Shown piece by piece: positions 19,231 through 28,941 of a stretch of DNA of 64,000 nucleotides (positions are counted from its first letter, which is position 1; each line of letters starts with the position of its first letter). The stretch lies in assembly GCF_000696225.1 (NCBI RefSeq), contig NZ_BAWN01000020.1, positions 1 through 64,000 on the forward strand, read 5' to 3'. The position numbers and the translations under genes were made by a program. Source of the DNA: Serpentinimonas barnesii (GTDB taxonomy: Bacteria > Pseudomonadota > Gammaproteobacteria > Burkholderiales > Burkholderiaceae_C). The notes beneath the pieces are model-generated. The model searched no databases. It saw only the letters and a program-made list of their open reading frames with translations, and was not told where the DNA came from.

Positions 19231-20058
19231 ATGTTGTGGCAGCGTGTGCTCACGGCGCTGGGGCTGTTGGGGCTGTTGCTGGCTTCGCTCTGGCACTCGT
19301 CTGAATGGCCGTTTGGCCTGCTCACGCTGCTGCTGGTGTGCATCGCGGCGTGGGAGTGGGCGCGTCTGAGCGGACTGTCGCGCGGGCCAGCCATTGGCTT
19401 GGCCATTGGACTGGCAGGAATTTTGTTGGCCTTGTGGGGGCTGGTGGGCGTAGGCCAAACCAGCCGCTGGTTTTGGCTGCTGTCCGCCCTGGCCTGTGCC
19501 GCGCTGCTGCCGTGGTTGCTGCAAAGGGGCGTAGCGGGTTGGTGCCAACTCGCCACTGGGCCACGAGCGGGGCTGGGGCTGCTGCTGCTGGGGCAGGCGT
19601 GGTGGGCCTTGCTGCATGCCAAGGCGATCGGCTTGGGCATGCTGCTGAGCATTTTGTTGTTGGTCTGGGCGGCCGACATTGCGGCCTACTTTGGCGGCAA
19701 ACGCTTTGGGCGGCGCAAACTGGCGCCCACCATCAGCCCCGGCAAAACCTGGGAAGGGGTGTGGAGCGCGGCACTGGCGGTGCTGCTGCTGAGCGCGCTG
19801 TGGATCACCGCGTGGCCACCGCACTGGGGCCCCACCCTCTACACCGAGCTGTGGCAACTGGGGCCATGGCTGGCGCTGGCCGGTTTGCTGCTGTTGCTGG
19901 CCTTGAGTGTGATGGGCGATTTGCTCGAATCCCTGGTCAAGCGCAGCGCGGGCAAAAAAGACTCCAGCCGCATATTGCCCGGTCATGGCGGGCTGCTGGA
20001 CCGTTTCGATGCGCTGTTGCCGGTGCTGCCCTTGTCGCTCTGGATCGTGACCGCTTAA
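19231..20058 (+). CDS. cdsA: Phosphatidate cytidylyltransferase
   Basis: This 275-residue inner-membrane enzyme makes CDP-diacylglycerol from phosphatidate and CTP. It has about seven to eight hydrophobic segments. The C-terminal signature spans VMGDLLESLVKRSAGKKDSS and ILPGHGGLLDRFD, with the conserved Lys and Asp residues of the family. ISPGKTWEG lies in the middle. It sits 9 bp after uppS and 22 bp before dxr, so these genes are probably one transcript. Confidence 0.96.
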   Translation: MLWQRVLTALGLLGLLLASLWHSSEWPFGLLTLLLVCIAAWEWARLSGLSRGPAIGLAIGLAGILLALWGLVGVGQTSRWFWLLSALACAALLPWLLQRGVAGWCQLATGPRAGLGLLLLGQAWWALLHAKAIGLGMLLSILLLVWAADIAAYFGGKRFGRRKLAPTISPGKTWEGVWSAALAVLLLSALWITAWPPHWGPTLYTELWQLGPWLALAGLLLLLALSVMGDLLESLVKRSAGKKDSSRILPGHGGLLDRFDALLPVLPLSLWIVTA

Positions 20059-20080
20059 AAGCGCAGGCCACACTTTAACC

Positions 20081-21256
20081 ATGCAAACGCTGACCGTGCT
20101 CGGATCGACCGGATCGATCGGAACCCAGACCTTGGATGTGGTGGCGCGCCACCCGCAGCGCTACCGCGTCTTTGCGCTCACGGCCCAAGAGCGGGTTGAG
20201 GAGTTGGCGCAGCAGTGCCAGCGCTTTAGGCCGCGCTACGCCGTCATCACAAAGGCCAAGGCGGATGCCTTGCGCCATGCCTTGCAGCGGCTCGGCGTCC
20301 GTGGCACCGAGGTGCTGGGCGGACCCGAGGCCTTGTGCGAGGTGGCGGCAGCGCCCGAGGTCGATGCCGTGATGGCCGCCATCGTCGGCGCTGCCGGTTT
20401 GGCGCCCTGTGTGGCGGCGGCGCGCAGCGGCAAAAAGCTGCTGCTGGCCAACAAAGAGGCGCTGGTGCTGGGCGGCGAGTGGTTCATGCAGGCGGTGCGC
20501 GCCGGTGGCGCCACCTTGCTGCCCATAGACAGCGAGCATTCGGCACTGTTTCAGTGCCTGCCCGAGTCGCCCCTGGTGTGGGCGCAGCGGGTCGAAAAAA
20601 TCATCCTCACCGCTTCTGGCGGGCCGTTTCGCCAGCGCGACCCGGCCAGCTTGGCCAGCGTCACGCCCGAGCAGGCCTGCGCCCACCCAAACTGGGTCAT
20701 GGGGCAAAAAATCTCGGTCGATTCGGCCACCATGATGAACAAGGCGCTCGAAGTGATCGAGGCGCACTACCTGTTTGGCCTGGCGCCCGAGCAAATCGAG
20801 GTGGTGATCCACCCGCAGAGCGTGATCCACTCCATGGTGCAGATGCGCGACCGCTCGGTGCTGGCGCAACTGGGCACCCCCGATATGCGGGTGCCGATCG
20901 CCTACGGCCTGAGCTGGCCCGAGCGCATCGAATCCGGGGCCGAGGCGCTGGATTTTGCGCGCATGGGGGCGCTGAGCTTTGAGCCGCCCACGCGCGAGCG
21001 CTTTCCGGCCCTGTTTTTGGCCTGGGAGGCCTTGGCCGGGCCGAGTGGCAGCACGGCCGTGCTCAATGCCGCCAACGAAGTGGCGGTGCAGGCTTTTTTG
21101 CAGCGCCAGTTGCGCTTTGACCGCATCCACGCCGTGAACGCGGGAACGCTGCAAGCCTTGGCGCCCTCCAAACCCGACGGGCTCGACGATTTGCTGGCGC
21201 TGGATGCCCAGGCGCGCTCGGTGGCGCAGGCGCAGTTGCGGCGCTGGCAAGATTGA
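20081..21256 (+). CDS. dxr: 1-deoxy-D-xylulose 5-phosphate reductoisomerase
   Basis: This 391-residue enzyme catalyses the second step of the MEP isoprenoid pathway, converting DXP to MEP with NADPH. It supplies precursors for UppS, encoded two genes upstream. The NADPH motif is GSTGSIGTQTLDV near residue 7. KEALVLGG and the metal-binding PIDSEHSALFQ are near 125-155. The flexible-loop and substrate region holds TASGGPFR and GQKISVDSATMMNKALE. All key residues seem present. Confidence 0.97.
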   Translation: MQTLTVLGSTGSIGTQTLDVVARHPQRYRVFALTAQERVEELAQQCQRFRPRYAVITKAKADALRHALQRLGVRGTEVLGGPEALCEVAAAPEVDAVMAAIVGAAGLAPCVAAARSGKKLLLANKEALVLGGEWFMQAVRAGGATLLPIDSEHSALFQCLPESPLVWAQRVEKIILTASGGPFRQRDPASLASVTPEQACAHPNWVMGQKISVDSATMMNKALEVIEAHYLFGLAPEQIEVVIHPQSVIHSMVQMRDRSVLAQLGTPDMRVPIAYGLSWPERIESGAEALDFARMGALSFEPPTRERFPALFLAWEALAGPSGSTAVLNAANEVAVQAFLQRQLRFDRIHAVNAGTLQALAPSKPDGLDDLLALDAQARSVAQAQLRRWQD

Positions 21257-21313
21257 GGCCCAGCGCATCTGTGGCGCTGCCCCCACCGCCCCCAGCCCTG
21301 CATCTAGAACCTG

Positions 21314-21336
21314 ACCGGGCCCCGGTGCATTTTTTT
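21314..21336 (+). terminator. Short hairpin with seven T residues between dxr and rseP
   Basis: A 5-bp stem (ACCGG/CCGGT, loop GCC) is followed by GCA and seven T residues. The stem is short, so termination would be weak. It lies 12 bases before rseP and may act as an attenuator inside the operon. Confidence 0.4.
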
Positions 21337-21347
21337 GTGGCAAGCCC

Positions 21348-22709
21348 ATGTTGACCATTTTGGCTTTTCTGGTGGCCCTCGGGCTGCTGATCGCGGTGCA
21401 CGAGTACGGGCACTACCGCGTGGCGGTGGCCTGTGGCGTCAAGGTGCTGCGTTTTTCGGTCGGGTTTGGCAAGCCTTTGTGGAGCTGGCGTTCACCGCGC
21501 AGCGGCACCGAATACGTGCTGGGTGTGCTGCCGCTGGGTGGCTACGTGCGCATGCTCGATGAGCGCGAGGGCAGCGTGGCGGCCGCCGAGCGCCATCTGG
21601 CTTTCAACACCCAGCGTCTGCGGGTGCGCGCCGCCATCGTCGCTGCCGGGCCGGCGGCCAATCTGCTGCTGGCGGTGCTGCTGTATGCGCTGGTGTCGTG
21701 GATCGGGGTGCCGCAGCCGCAACCGGTGCTGTCCACGCCCACGCCCGCTTCGCTGGCCGAGCGCGCCGGGGTGCGCGGCGGTGAGTGGGTGGTGGCGCTG
21801 GCGCGGGTCGATCAAGCGCCGCAAGCGATTGAATCGTTCAGCCAACTGCGTTGGGAGCTGACCCGCGCCGCCTTGGGGCAGCAGGATTTGCGTCTGTGGC
21901 TGGCCAACGGCCCGGGCGAACCCGGGCGCGAGGTGCGGCTGGAGCTGTCGCAAGTCGATGTGCGCCACGCCGACGCCGGCTTGCTGCGCCAGATTGGCAT
22001 CGAGGCCCCGTGGTCGGCGCCGCTGCTGGGCCAGCTCACGCCCGAGGGGGCTGCTGCCGCTGCCGGCCTGCTGGCGGCGGACCGGGTGTTGCGCGTCGAT
22101 GGCCAGCCGGTGCGCGACGCGGCGCAACTGCGCCAACTCATCCGCCTCTCGGCCGCCGACGGCCAGCCGCGCACGCAGCGCTGGTTGGTCGAGCGCGACG
22201 GTCGCCAGCTCGAGCTCGAGGTCACACCGCGCCCCGAGCAGATCGAGGGGCTGTGGGTGGGCCGCATCGGGGCTTTCGTGGGTGCCACCCCCGAAATGGC
22301 CGAGCGCTCGCTCGGGCCGCTGGAGGGGCTGTGGCAAGGGGTGGTGCGCACCTGGGAGGTCTCGCACCTGTCGCTGCAAATGATCGGCAAGATGGTGACT
22401 GGCCAAGCCTCGCTGCAAAACCTCAGCGGCCCCATCACCATCGCCGACTACGCCGGCCAGTCGGCGGCGCTGGGGTTTACGAGCTACCTGCTGTTTCTGG
22501 CGCTGATCAGCGTCAGCCTCGGCGTGCTCAACCTGCTGCCGCTGCCGGTGCTCGACGGCGGGCACCTGATGTATTATCTGTGGGAAGCCGTGACCGGACG
22601 ACCGGTGCCCGACGCTTGGATGGATGGCTTGCAGCGCCTCGGAATCGTGCTGCTGCTGGGCATCATGTCGCTGGCCATTTTTAACGATATTGCCCGTTTG
22701 CTGGGCTGA
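21348..22709 (+). CDS. rseP: RIP metalloprotease RseP (site-2 protease)
   Basis: This 453-residue inner-membrane zinc protease cleaves anti-sigma factor RseA within the membrane in the sigma-E envelope stress pathway. The zinc motif HEYGH is at 18-22 in the first transmembrane segment. Two PDZ-like regions occupy roughly 110-310. The third metal ligand is in LPLPVLDGGHL near the C terminus. A final hydrophobic segment follows. It precedes bamA by 11 bp, the usual order. Confidence 0.96.
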   Translation: MLTILAFLVALGLLIAVHEYGHYRVAVACGVKVLRFSVGFGKPLWSWRSPRSGTEYVLGVLPLGGYVRMLDEREGSVAAAERHLAFNTQRLRVRAAIVAAGPAANLLLAVLLYALVSWIGVPQPQPVLSTPTPASLAERAGVRGGEWVVALARVDQAPQAIESFSQLRWELTRAALGQQDLRLWLANGPGEPGREVRLELSQVDVRHADAGLLRQIGIEAPWSAPLLGQLTPEGAAAAAGLLAADRVLRVDGQPVRDAAQLRQLIRLSAADGQPRTQRWLVERDGRQLELEVTPRPEQIEGLWVGRIGAFVGATPEMAERSLGPLEGLWQGVVRTWEVSHLSLQMIGKMVTGQASLQNLSGPITIADYAGQSAALGFTSYLLFLALISVSLGVLNLLPLPVLDGGHLMYYLWEAVTGRPVPDAWMDGLQRLGIVLLLGIMSLAIFNDIARLLG

Positions 22710-22720
22710 GAAACCCTTTC

Positions 22721-25036
22721 ATGATCAACAAGCATCCGCGCTTGCGCCGCCTCGCTTTGGGCGCCTTGGTTTCTTTGGCGGTTGCGCTGCCGGCTTGGGC
22801 GACCAACCCTTTCACCTTGCGCGACATCCGGGTCGAGGGCCTGCAGCGGGTCGAGCCCGGCACGGTGTTTGCCTCGCTGCCGTTCCGGGTCGGCGACGCC
22901 TTCACCGAAGACCAAGGCAGCGCCGCCATTCGCGCCCTGTTCGGGCTTGGCTTGTTCTCCGACGTGCGGCTGCAAGTCGAGGGCGAGGTGCTGGTGGTGA
23001 TCGTCGAGGAGCGCCCAACCGTCTCCGAGATTTCCTTCACGGGCGTGCGCGAGTTCGACAACGAGGTGCTGCGCCGCGCCTTGCGCGACGTCGGCTTGGC
23101 CGAGGGTCGCCCGTTCGACCGCGCCTTGGCCGACCGCGCCGAACAAGAGCTCAAGCGCCAGTACCTGACGCGCAGCATGTACGCCGCCACCGTCACCGCC
23201 ACCGTCACGCCCCTGGACCGCAACCGCGTCAACCTCAATTTCAATGTGGTCGAAGGCGGCATCACGCGCATTGCTGAGCTGCGCATCGTGGGCAACCAGG
23301 CGTTTAGCGAGTCCACGCTGCTGAGCCTGTTTGCGCTCGACACCGGCAACTGGCTGAGCTGGTACACCCGCTCCGACCGCTATTCGCGCGAGCGCCTCAA
23401 CGCCGACCTCGAAACCCTGCGTTCGTATTACCTCACGCGCGGCTTCCTCGAGTTCACGATCGACTCGACCCAAGTCGCCATCACGCCCGACAAAGGCGAA
23501 ATGGCGATCACCATCAACATCACCGAGGGCCAGCGCTTCGTGGTCTCCGGGGTGCGGCTGGAAGGCAATTACCTGGGCCGCGAGGAGGAGTTCAAATCCT
23601 TTGTGCGCATCCGCGTCGGTCAGGCCTACAACGCCGAAGAAGTGAGCGAGACCGTGCGCGCCTTTGGCGAGCATTTTGGGCGCTTTGGCTTTGCTTTTGC
23701 ACGCGTCGAGGCGGTGCCCGAAATCAACCGCGAAAACGCCCAGGTGGCGTTCGTGTTGCGCGCCGAACCCTCGCGCCGCGCCTTTGTGCGCCGCATCGAG
23801 ATCGAGGGCAACGAGCGCACCCGCGACGAAGTCATCCGGCGCGAGTTCCGCCAGCTCGAGTCGGCTTGGTACGACGGCGACCGCATCCGCCTGTCGCGCG
23901 ACCGCGTCGATCGGCTCGGCTTCTTCACCCAGGTCACGGTCGATACGCGCGAGGTGCCCGGCGCCCCCGATCAGGTCGATCTGGTGGTGGCGGTCGAGGA
24001 GCGTGCCACCGGCAGCCTGTCCATCGGGGCCGGCTACGGCCAGGCCGACGGGCTCTCGTTTGTCGCCGGCATCACGCAGGACAACATTTTTGGCAGCGGC
24101 CACTCGCTCAGCCTGAACGTCAACACCAGCCGCTTCAACGAGCAGTTCGTGCTCAGCACCACCAACCCGTATTTCACCGTCGACGGGGTCTCGCGCACCA
24201 TCGACGTGTTTTACCGCACCAGCCGCCCCTTGTCGGAGCAGGCGGGCGACTACCGGCTCGTTACACCCGGGGCCAGCATCCGCTTTGGGGTGCCTTTCAC
24301 CGAGACCGATACGGTGTTCTTTGGCCTTGGTGTGGAGCAGACGCGCATCGAGCCCGGAGCCGGCTTGCCGCTGGCGTTTCAGCAGCACATGAACGCATTT
24401 GGTCCATCCTCGATCTCGGTGCCCATCACCGTCGGTTGGGCGCGCGACGGCCGCGACAGCGCGCTGGTGCCCACCAGCGGGCGCCTGATGCGCCTCAATG
24501 GCGAGTTGGGCCTGTTTGGCGACACGCGCTACTGGCGCCTGAGCGGCCAGTTCCAGCAGTACTTCCCGCTCACGCACCAGCTCACTCTGGCCTTCAACGC
24601 CGAGGCCGGTTGGGGCCGCGGCTTGGGCGACAAGCCCTTCCCGGTGTTCAAAAACTTCTTTGGCGGCGGCTTGGGCTCGGTGCGCGGTTTCGAGCAAGGC
24701 ACCTTGGGCGGCACCAGCGGCATCGTGGGGCAACCGGGCGCCTTGTCCTACATCGGCGGCTCGCGCATGGCGGTGCTCAACACCGAAATCCTGGCCCCCT
24801 TCCCCGGCGCCGGCAACGACCGCACGCTGCGCCTGTTTGGTTTTGTCGACATCGGCAACGTATCGGACGATTTCAACCAGCAAAGCCGCTTCAGCGACTT
24901 TCGCGCCTCGGCCGGTGTCGGCATCAGTTGGCTCTCACCCGTCGGGCCGCTTAGAATCGCCTATGCGCGGCCGTTGCGCCAGTTCGCCAACGACAAACCG
25001 CAAAGCGTTCAATTCCAGATTGGTACCACGTTCTGA
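22721..25036 (+). CDS. bamA: Outer membrane protein assembly factor BamA
   Basis: This 771-residue Omp85 protein is the central subunit of the BAM complex, which inserts beta-barrel proteins into the outer membrane. It has a signal peptide (residues 1-27, cleavage near PAWA-TNPF), five POTRA domains (about 30-425) and a 16-strand barrel. The barrel contains the lid-lock motif VRGFEQG near residue 655 and ends in Phe, as outer-membrane proteins do. The stop overlaps the skp start by one base. Confidence 0.97.
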   Translation: MINKHPRLRRLALGALVSLAVALPAWATNPFTLRDIRVEGLQRVEPGTVFASLPFRVGDAFTEDQGSAAIRALFGLGLFSDVRLQVEGEVLVVIVEERPTVSEISFTGVREFDNEVLRRALRDVGLAEGRPFDRALADRAEQELKRQYLTRSMYAATVTATVTPLDRNRVNLNFNVVEGGITRIAELRIVGNQAFSESTLLSLFALDTGNWLSWYTRSDRYSRERLNADLETLRSYYLTRGFLEFTIDSTQVAITPDKGEMAITINITEGQRFVVSGVRLEGNYLGREEEFKSFVRIRVGQAYNAEEVSETVRAFGEHFGRFGFAFARVEAVPEINRENAQVAFVLRAEPSRRAFVRRIEIEGNERTRDEVIRREFRQLESAWYDGDRIRLSRDRVDRLGFFTQVTVDTREVPGAPDQVDLVVAVEERATGSLSIGAGYGQADGLSFVAGITQDNIFGSGHSLSLNVNTSRFNEQFVLSTTNPYFTVDGVSRTIDVFYRTSRPLSEQAGDYRLVTPGASIRFGVPFTETDTVFFGLGVEQTRIEPGAGLPLAFQQHMNAFGPSSISVPITVGWARDGRDSALVPTSGRLMRLNGELGLFGDTRYWRLSGQFQQYFPLTHQLTLAFNAEAGWGRGLGDKPFPVFKNFFGGGLGSVRGFEQGTLGGTSGIVGQPGALSYIGGSRMAVLNTEILAPFPGAGNDRTLRLFGFVDIGNVSDDFNQQSRFSDFRASAGVGISWLSPVGPLRIAYARPLRQFANDKPQSVQFQIGTTF

Positions 25037-25560
25037 TGAAATCTCTCTCTCGCCACCTGTTGCGTTCCACCTTGGCAGCTCTGCTGCTGGCCACTGCGGC
25101 CCTCACCGCCACGGCGCAAGACTTCAAAGTCGGCTTCGTCAACACCGACCGCGTGCTGCGCGACTCGGCCGCTGCCCAAGCCGCGCAAACCAAGCTGCGC
25201 CAAGAGTTTTCGCGCCGCGAGGGCGAGATCGACACGCTGGGCACGCAGTTGCGCACCGCTTCCGAGGCTTTTCAGCGCGAAGCGCCCACGCTATCTGAAA
25301 CCCAGCGCGCCACGCGCCAGCGCCAGTTGGTCGAGCTCGAGCGCGACTTCCAGCGCCGCCGCACCGCCTTCCAAGAAGACCTGAACCTGCGCCGCAACGA
25401 GGAGTTGCAGCAGGTGATCGAGCGCGCCAACCGCGTTATCCGCCAGATTGCCGAGGCCGAGCGCTTCGACCTCATCATCCAAGAGGCGGTCTACATCCAC
25501 CCCCGGCACGACATCACCGACAAGGTGATCGCGGGTTTGAACAGCGCCCCGGCCCGCTGA
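25036..25560 (+). CDS. skp: Periplasmic OmpH/Skp family chaperone
   Basis: This 174-residue protein has a signal peptide (about residues 1-27, ending TATA-QDFK). A long coiled coil of charged helices fills about residues 45-145, the tentacles of the Skp trimer. The core starts FKVGFVNTDRVL. It carries unfolded outer-membrane proteins to BamA, whose gene is immediately upstream and overlaps by one base (TGATG). Confidence 0.94.
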   Translation: MKSLSRHLLRSTLAALLLATAALTATAQDFKVGFVNTDRVLRDSAAAQAAQTKLRQEFSRREGEIDTLGTQLRTASEAFQREAPTLSETQRATRQRQLVELERDFQRRRTAFQEDLNLRRNEELQQVIERANRVIRQIAEAERFDLIIQEAVYIHPRHDITDKVIAGLNSAPAR

Positions 25561-25590
25561 GGGGCGAGCGCCCCACCCGCACGCTTCCTG

Positions 25591-26631
25591 ATGCTCCGGC
25601 TCAGCGACATCCACGCCGCCTTGGGCGGCGTTTTGCATGGCGACGGCGCGTGCCCGATCGCCGGCTTGGCCTCACTCGAGAGCGCCGGACCGGATCGGCT
25701 CGCCTTTGTGGCGCAGGCGCGCCACGCCGCCGCCATTGAAACCACGCGGGCGGCGGCGCTGATCGTGCCGCCCGAGCTGGTGGCGCGCGCCAGCGCCCGT
25801 GGGCCTTGCATCGAGGCCCTAGAACCCCATGCCTACTTTGCCCGCCTGACGCAGTGGTGGCGCGAGCGCCTGCTCGCGGCGCAGCGCGAGGCCGCGGATC
25901 CAGCCGAACCGGCGATACACCCCAGCGCTTGGGTGCACCCGAGTGCCGAACTCGGGGCCGGGGTGCGCTTGGGGGCCTTTGCCGTGGTCGAGGCCGGGGC
26001 GCAGATCGGCGCCAATAGCGAGATCGGGGCCCATTGCGTGATCGGGGCGCGGGTGCGCCTGGGCGTGCAGGCGCGGCTGGCGGCGCAGGTGGTGATCGGG
26101 CACGACTGCACGCTCGGGGCGCGCTGCATCATCCACAGCGGGGCGGTGATTGGGGCCGACGGCTTTGGCTTTGCGCCGCAGCAGGGGCAGTGGCTCAAAA
26201 TCGAGCAGTTGGGCGCAGTGCGCATCGGCGACGACGTGGAAATCGGGGCCAACACCTGCATCGACCGCGGCACCTTGGACGACACCGTGCTCGAAGATGG
26301 GGTCAAGCTCGACAACCTGATCCAGATTGCTCACAACGTGCGCATCGGCGCGCACAGCGCCCTGGCCGGCTGCGTCGGGGTGGCCGGCAGCGCCCACATC
26401 GGGGCCCACTGCACGCTGGGCGGCGGGGCTGGGGTGCTGGGGCATTTGCGCCTGGCCGATCACGTCCACATCACGGCCGCCACGCTGGTCACGCGCTCGA
26501 TACTCAAGCCGGGCCTGTACAGCGGCTCGTTCCCGATCGACGACAATGCGAGCTGGGAAAAAAATGCCGCCACGCTGCGCCAGTTGTACGCGCTGCGCCA
26601 ACGCCTGAAAGCCCTCGAAACAAAATCCTGA
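25591..26631 (+). CDS. lpxD: UDP-3-O-(3-hydroxyacyl)glucosamine N-acyltransferase
   Basis: This 346-residue enzyme adds the second 3-hydroxyacyl chain, to N-2, in lipid A synthesis. An N-terminal uridine-binding domain (about 1-100) is followed by a left-handed beta helix of hexapeptide repeats. The catalytic His is in [13 protein letters not shown] near residue 248. A C-terminal helix ([15 protein letters not shown]) ends the protein. Its stop overlaps the fabZ start by one base. If GnnA and GnnB act as proposed, its substrate here would be the 3-amide rather than the 3-ester. Confidence 0.96.
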   Translation: MLRLSDIHAALGGVLHGDGACPIAGLASLESAGPDRLAFVAQARHAAAIETTRAAALIVPPELVARASARGPCIEALEPHAYFARLTQWWRERLLAAQREAADPAEPAIHPSAWVHPSAELGAGVRLGAFAVVEAGAQIGANSEIGAHCVIGARVRLGVQARLAAQVVIGHDCTLGARCIIHSGAVIGADGFGFAPQQGQWLKIEQLGAVRIGDDVEIGANTCIDRGTLDDTVLEDGVKLDNLIQIAHNVRIGAHSALAGCVGVAGSAHIGAHCTLGGGAGVLGHLRLADHVHITAATLVTRSILKPGLYSGSFPIDDNASWEKNAATLRQLYALRQRLKALETKS

Positions 26632-27089
26632 TGGACATCCACCAAATTCTGAAGAAACTGCCGCACCGCTACCCTTTTTTGCTGGTGGACCGGGTGCTGG
26701 AAATCGAAAAAGGCCAGTTCATTCGCGCACTCAAAAACGTGAGCATGAACGAGCCGCAGTTCACCGGCCATTTTCCGCACCGGCCGGTGTTTCCGGGGGT
26801 GCTGATGCTCGAAGCGCTGGCGCAGACGGCAGCCTTGCTCACCTTTGAAACCCTGGGGCTGGAGCTGGACGAAAACTCGGTCTATTACTTTGCCGGTGTC
26901 GATGGGGCGCGCTTCAAGCGCCCGGTAGAGCCGGGCGACCAGTTGCTCATGCACGTGACGCTGGAGCGCTCCAAGGCCGGCATTTTCAAATTCAAGGGCG
27001 TGGCCCGGGTCGGCGACGAGGTGGCCTGCGAGGCCGAACTGATGTGCACCATGCGCCGCATTCAGCAAAGCGAAGGCAGCACCGCATGA
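26631..27089 (+). CDS. fabZ: 3-hydroxyacyl-ACP dehydratase FabZ
   Basis: This 152-residue hot-dog-fold dehydratase works in fatty acid elongation and competes with LpxA and LpxD for 3-hydroxyacyl-ACP. The N terminus is [17 protein letters not shown], the active-site His is in [13 protein letters not shown] near residue 50, and the Glu is in MLEALAQ just after. The start is fixed by a one-base overlap with lpxD. The stop overlaps lpxA in ATGA. Confidence 0.97.
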   Translation: MDIHQILKKLPHRYPFLLVDRVLEIEKGQFIRALKNVSMNEPQFTGHFPHRPVFPGVLMLEALAQTAALLTFETLGLELDENSVYYFAGVDGARFKRPVEPGDQLLMHVTLERSKAGIFKFKGVARVGDEVACEAELMCTMRRIQQSEGSTA

Positions 27090-27922
27090 GTTTGATCCAC
27101 CCCACCGCGCTGGTGGACCCGGCGGCGCAACTGCATCCCTCGGTGGCGGTCGGGGCCTACAGCCTGATCGGCCCGCATGTGCAGATCGCCGAGGGCAGCA
27201 CGGTTGGCAGCCACTGCGTGATCGAGGGCCACACCCGCATCGGCGCGCACAACGCCATCCACAGCTACGCCGCGCTGGGCGGGGCGCCGCAGGACAAAAA
27301 ATACGCCGGCGAGCCAACCCGGCTCGAAATCGGTGACCGCAACGTGATCCGCGAGTTTTGCACCTTGCACCGGGGCACCGCCAACGGCCGCGGTGTGACC
27401 CGCGTCGGGCACGACAACATGCTGATGGCCTATGTGCACCTTGCGCACGACTGCCAAGTTGGCAGCCACACCGTGTTTGCCAACAACGCCCAACTGGCCG
27501 GCCACGTGCAGGTGGGGGATTGGGTGATTTTGGGCGGATTTACCGTGGTGCGCCAGTTTTTGCGCCTGGGTGCGCACAGCTTCACCGCCATGTGCGCGCT
27601 GCTGTTTGCCGATTTGCCGCCGTTCGTGGTCTGCCAGGGGCAGCCGGCGGTGGCGCGCAACGTCAACGCCGAAGGGCTGCGCCGGCGCGGCTTTGGCCCG
27701 GCGCGCATCGCCGCCGTGCGCGCCATGTACAAAGCGTTGTACCGCGACAACCTCACGCTGCAAGCGGCGCAGCCGCGCATTGCCGCCTTGGCCAGCGCAG
27801 GCTCGGAGGCCGCGCCCGATGTGGCGCTGATGCTCGAATTCTTGGCCGGGGCCGGCAAGCCCGGCATCGTGCGCCGGCGCGCGCGCAGCGATGCCGCCGA
27901 TGGCGAAGGAGCGACTGCATGA
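27086..27922 (+). CDS. lpxA: UDP-N-acetylglucosamine (or GlcNAc3N) acyltransferase LpxA
   Basis: This 278-residue trimeric acyltransferase carries out the first lipid A step. It has hexapeptide-repeat beta helix turns from IHPTALVDP onward. The catalytic His is H121 in VHLAHDC. At the ruler position corresponding to E. coli G173 there is M169, the same residue and number as in Pseudomonas aeruginosa, which favours C10 acyl chains. E. coli H160 is replaced by R156 (FTVVRQF). The next two genes, GnnA and GnnB homologues, could supply UDP-GlcNAc3N as its true acceptor. The C-terminal tail ([13 protein letters not shown]) is longer than usual. Confidence 0.95.
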   Translation: MSLIHPTALVDPAAQLHPSVAVGAYSLIGPHVQIAEGSTVGSHCVIEGHTRIGAHNAIHSYAALGGAPQDKKYAGEPTRLEIGDRNVIREFCTLHRGTANGRGVTRVGHDNMLMAYVHLAHDCQVGSHTVFANNAQLAGHVQVGDWVILGGFTVVRQFLRLGAHSFTAMCALLFADLPPFVVCQGQPAVARNVNAEGLRRRGFGPARIAAVRAMYKALYRDNLTLQAAQPRIAALASAGSEAAPDVALMLEFLAGAGKPGIVRRRARSDAADGEGATA

Positions 27923-27971
27923 AAACAATCTCTACGCCCGCCTGGCTCGCCGCCACACCAAGGAGCGAGTC

Positions 27972-28916
27972 ATGAAGCCCCTGCGCTGTGCCGTGATCGG
28001 CGTCGGCTACCTGGGCAAGTTCCACGCCCAGAAGTACGCCAAGCTGCCCGGCTGTGAATTGGTGGCCGTGGTCGACAGCCGGCTGGAGGTGGCGCAAGCC
28101 GTGGCCAAGCCGCTGGGCTGCCGCGCCGTGGCCGACTACCGCGAGCTGCTGGGCCAGGTCGATGCCGTGAGCGTGGTGGTGCCGACGCAGGCGCACCACG
28201 CCGTGACGCTGGACTTTCTGCGCGCCGGGGCCCACGTGTTGGTGGAAAAACCCATCGCCGTCACGCTGGAGCAGGCCGACGAGATGATCGAGCAAGCCGA
28301 GCGCAGCGGCCTGGTGCTGGCGGTCGGGCACCTGGAGCGCTTCAACCCGGTGGCGCTGGCGCTGGAGCCCTTGCTGGACCAACCGCGCTTCATCGAGAGC
28401 ACCCGGCTGGCCCCGTTCAAGCCGCGCGCCACCGATGTGAGCGTGCTGCTGGATTTGATGATCCACGACGTCGATCTGATTTTGTCCCTGGTGGATAGCG
28501 AGATCGTCAGCGTGGACAGCAGCGGCGCGCGCGTGCTCACCAACGACATCGACATTGCCAATGCGCGCATCCGCTTTGCCAACGGCTGCGTGGCCAATGT
28601 GACGGCCAGCCGCGTCAGCAACAAGAGCGAGCGCAAGATGCGCGTGTTCCAGCACCGCGCCTGCCATTCGCTCGATTTTGGCACCCGGCACCTGATCAGC
28701 TACCGCGCCACCGATGCCGACCCGCTGGCCGCCCCCGAAGACGCAATCGAGCGCCAGATGCAGATGTTTGGCGAAGCCGACGCACTGCTGAGCGAAATCA
28801 CCGATTTCGTGGCCAGCGTGCGCGAAGGGCGTGCGCCCAAGGTCAGCGGTCGCGCCGGGCGGCGTGCGCTGGCGGCGGTGCAGCGCATCAGCGCCGCGAC
28901 CGAGCTCATTTCCTGA
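27972..28916 (+). CDS. gnnA: Gfo/Idh/MocA oxidoreductase, probable GnnA (UDP-GlcNAc 3-dehydrogenase)
   Basis: This 314-residue oxidoreductase has a Rossmann domain with GVGYLG at 10-15 and the family Lys in EKP at 92-94. GHLERFNP at 119-126 and the catalytic-type DLMIHDVD at 161-168 follow. GnnA oxidises the 3-hydroxyl of UDP-GlcNAc with NAD+ so that GnnB can transaminate it. In Acidithiobacillus ferrooxidans, the species in which the pair was characterised, the genes also lie beside the lpx genes. Here it sits between lpxA and lpxB and directly before a DegT-type aminotransferase. An excellent Shine-Dalgarno (AAGGAG) precedes the ATG at 27972. The family is clear, and the substrate is inferred from context. 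Confidence 0.8.
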   Translation: MKPLRCAVIGVGYLGKFHAQKYAKLPGCELVAVVDSRLEVAQAVAKPLGCRAVADYRELLGQVDAVSVVVPTQAHHAVTLDFLRAGAHVLVEKPIAVTLEQADEMIEQAERSGLVLAVGHLERFNPVALALEPLLDQPRFIESTRLAPFKPRATDVSVLLDLMIHDVDLILSLVDSEIVSVDSSGARVLTNDIDIANARIRFANGCVANVTASRVSNKSERKMRVFQHRACHSLDFGTRHLISYRATDADPLAAPEDAIERQMQMFGEADALLSEITDFVASVREGRAPKVSGRAGRRALAAVQRISAATELIS

Positions 28917-28941
28917 ATTTTTGCTTCCCGAAAGACTTGCC

